DNA of 41,165 nucleotides, from assembly GCA_046760105.1 (NCBI GenBank), contig JBHIDJ010000016.1:1-41165 (forward strand). Direction: 5' to 3'. The notes below the pieces were generated by a model that made no database searches, was not told the origin of the DNA, and saw only the letters and a list, made by a program, of their open reading frames with translations. Every line of letters begins with the position of its first letter. Positions within the stretch are counted from its first letter, which is position 1. This document shows, piece after piece, positions 41,073 to 41,165 of this stretch. The DNA comes from JBHIDJ01 sp046760105. Its GTDB lineage: Bacteria; Pseudomonadota; Gammaproteobacteria; Acidiferrobacterales; SPGG2. The position numbers were made by a program, and so were the translations under genes.

Positions 41073-41103
41073 GAAAAATTCTGGTTAGCTATTCGATTTC
41101 GGT

Positions 41104-41165
41104 TTAATCCTTTCCGTACTGGGCCAAATAATCGCCGAACAGCTCCTCGTCAGGGGGAATGTGCT
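41104..41165 (-). CDS. C-terminal end of an unidentified protein (partial)
   Basis: A minus frame enters from the window edge and ends HIPPDEELFGDYLAQYGKD with TAA at 41106-41104. The composition looks like a real protein end, but 19 residues are too few to name a family. It is on the same strand as the HAD gene, separated by the repeat element. Confidence 0.5.
   Translation of the reverse strand, partial: HIPPDEELFGDYLAQYGKD

Overview
The window reads as part of a proteobacterial chromosome, probably beta- or gamma-like and possibly from an uncultured lineage. This is judged from gene families, Shine-Dalgarno use and GC-rich codon use; I see no rRNA, tRNA or other marker that fixes the taxon. 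It is a catabolic island dominated by phosphonate (C-P compound) uptake and breakdown. No transposase, integrase or phage gene was recognised, but there are several decayed gene fragments and two copies of a dispersed inverted repeat.

Layout. (1) 1-3026: a 2-aminoethylphosphonate-type ABC importer (binding protein, ATPase, permease cut by the window edge). (2) 3242-8106: a TRAP dicarboxylate-type transporter (dctM, dctQ, dctP) and an aldehyde dehydrogenase. (3) 8263-10021: a small membrane protein and a Fic-domain protein with repeat-rich upstream DNA. (4) 10418-18359: hyuB, hyuA, a second aldehyde dehydrogenase, a zinc-type alcohol dehydrogenase and phosphonoacetate hydrolase (phnA), with a divergent LysR regulator. 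(5) 19497-23805: a PhnCDE-type phosphonate importer in the order phnD-phnE-phnC-phnE, ending in a TPR lipoprotein. (6) 24129-27812: an SDR, a two-subunit CoA-transferase and a variant phosphonatase (PhnX-like) with the Schiff-base lysine. (7) 28118-32222: a third ABC importer with a fused double-length permease. (8) 32445-35596: a class-III PLP enzyme resembling the ammonia-lyase PbfA, and remnants of other genes. (9) 35597-37974: a 2,4-diaminopentanoate-dehydrogenase-like enzyme and a glutamate-1-semialdehyde-aminomutase-like enzyme. (10) 38108-41165: an SDR, a PhnZ-like HD oxygenase, a VOC protein, a HAD hydrolase and the last codons of one more gene.

How it may work together. Phosphonates enter by up to three ABC systems. 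An amino group is removed by PLP or NAD enzymes, giving phosphonoacetaldehyde-like compounds. These can be hydrolysed directly by the PhnX-like enzyme, oxidised by an aldehyde dehydrogenase and then cleaved by PhnA, or, if hydroxylated at C1, cleaved oxidatively by the PhnZ-like protein. The clearest regulatory result is a shared 40-50 bp operator-promoter in front of both phnA and phnD. Its 17-bp dyad fits the LysR T-N11-A rule and sits exactly 17 bp from a GATNNT -10 box in both places, which ties uptake and cleavage to one LysR regulator.

Least certain are the true substrates of the PhnX-like, PhnZ-like and CoA-transferase proteins. Each shows a visible departure from, or context unlike, the characterised enzyme, and together they are the best candidates for an undescribed phosphonate route.
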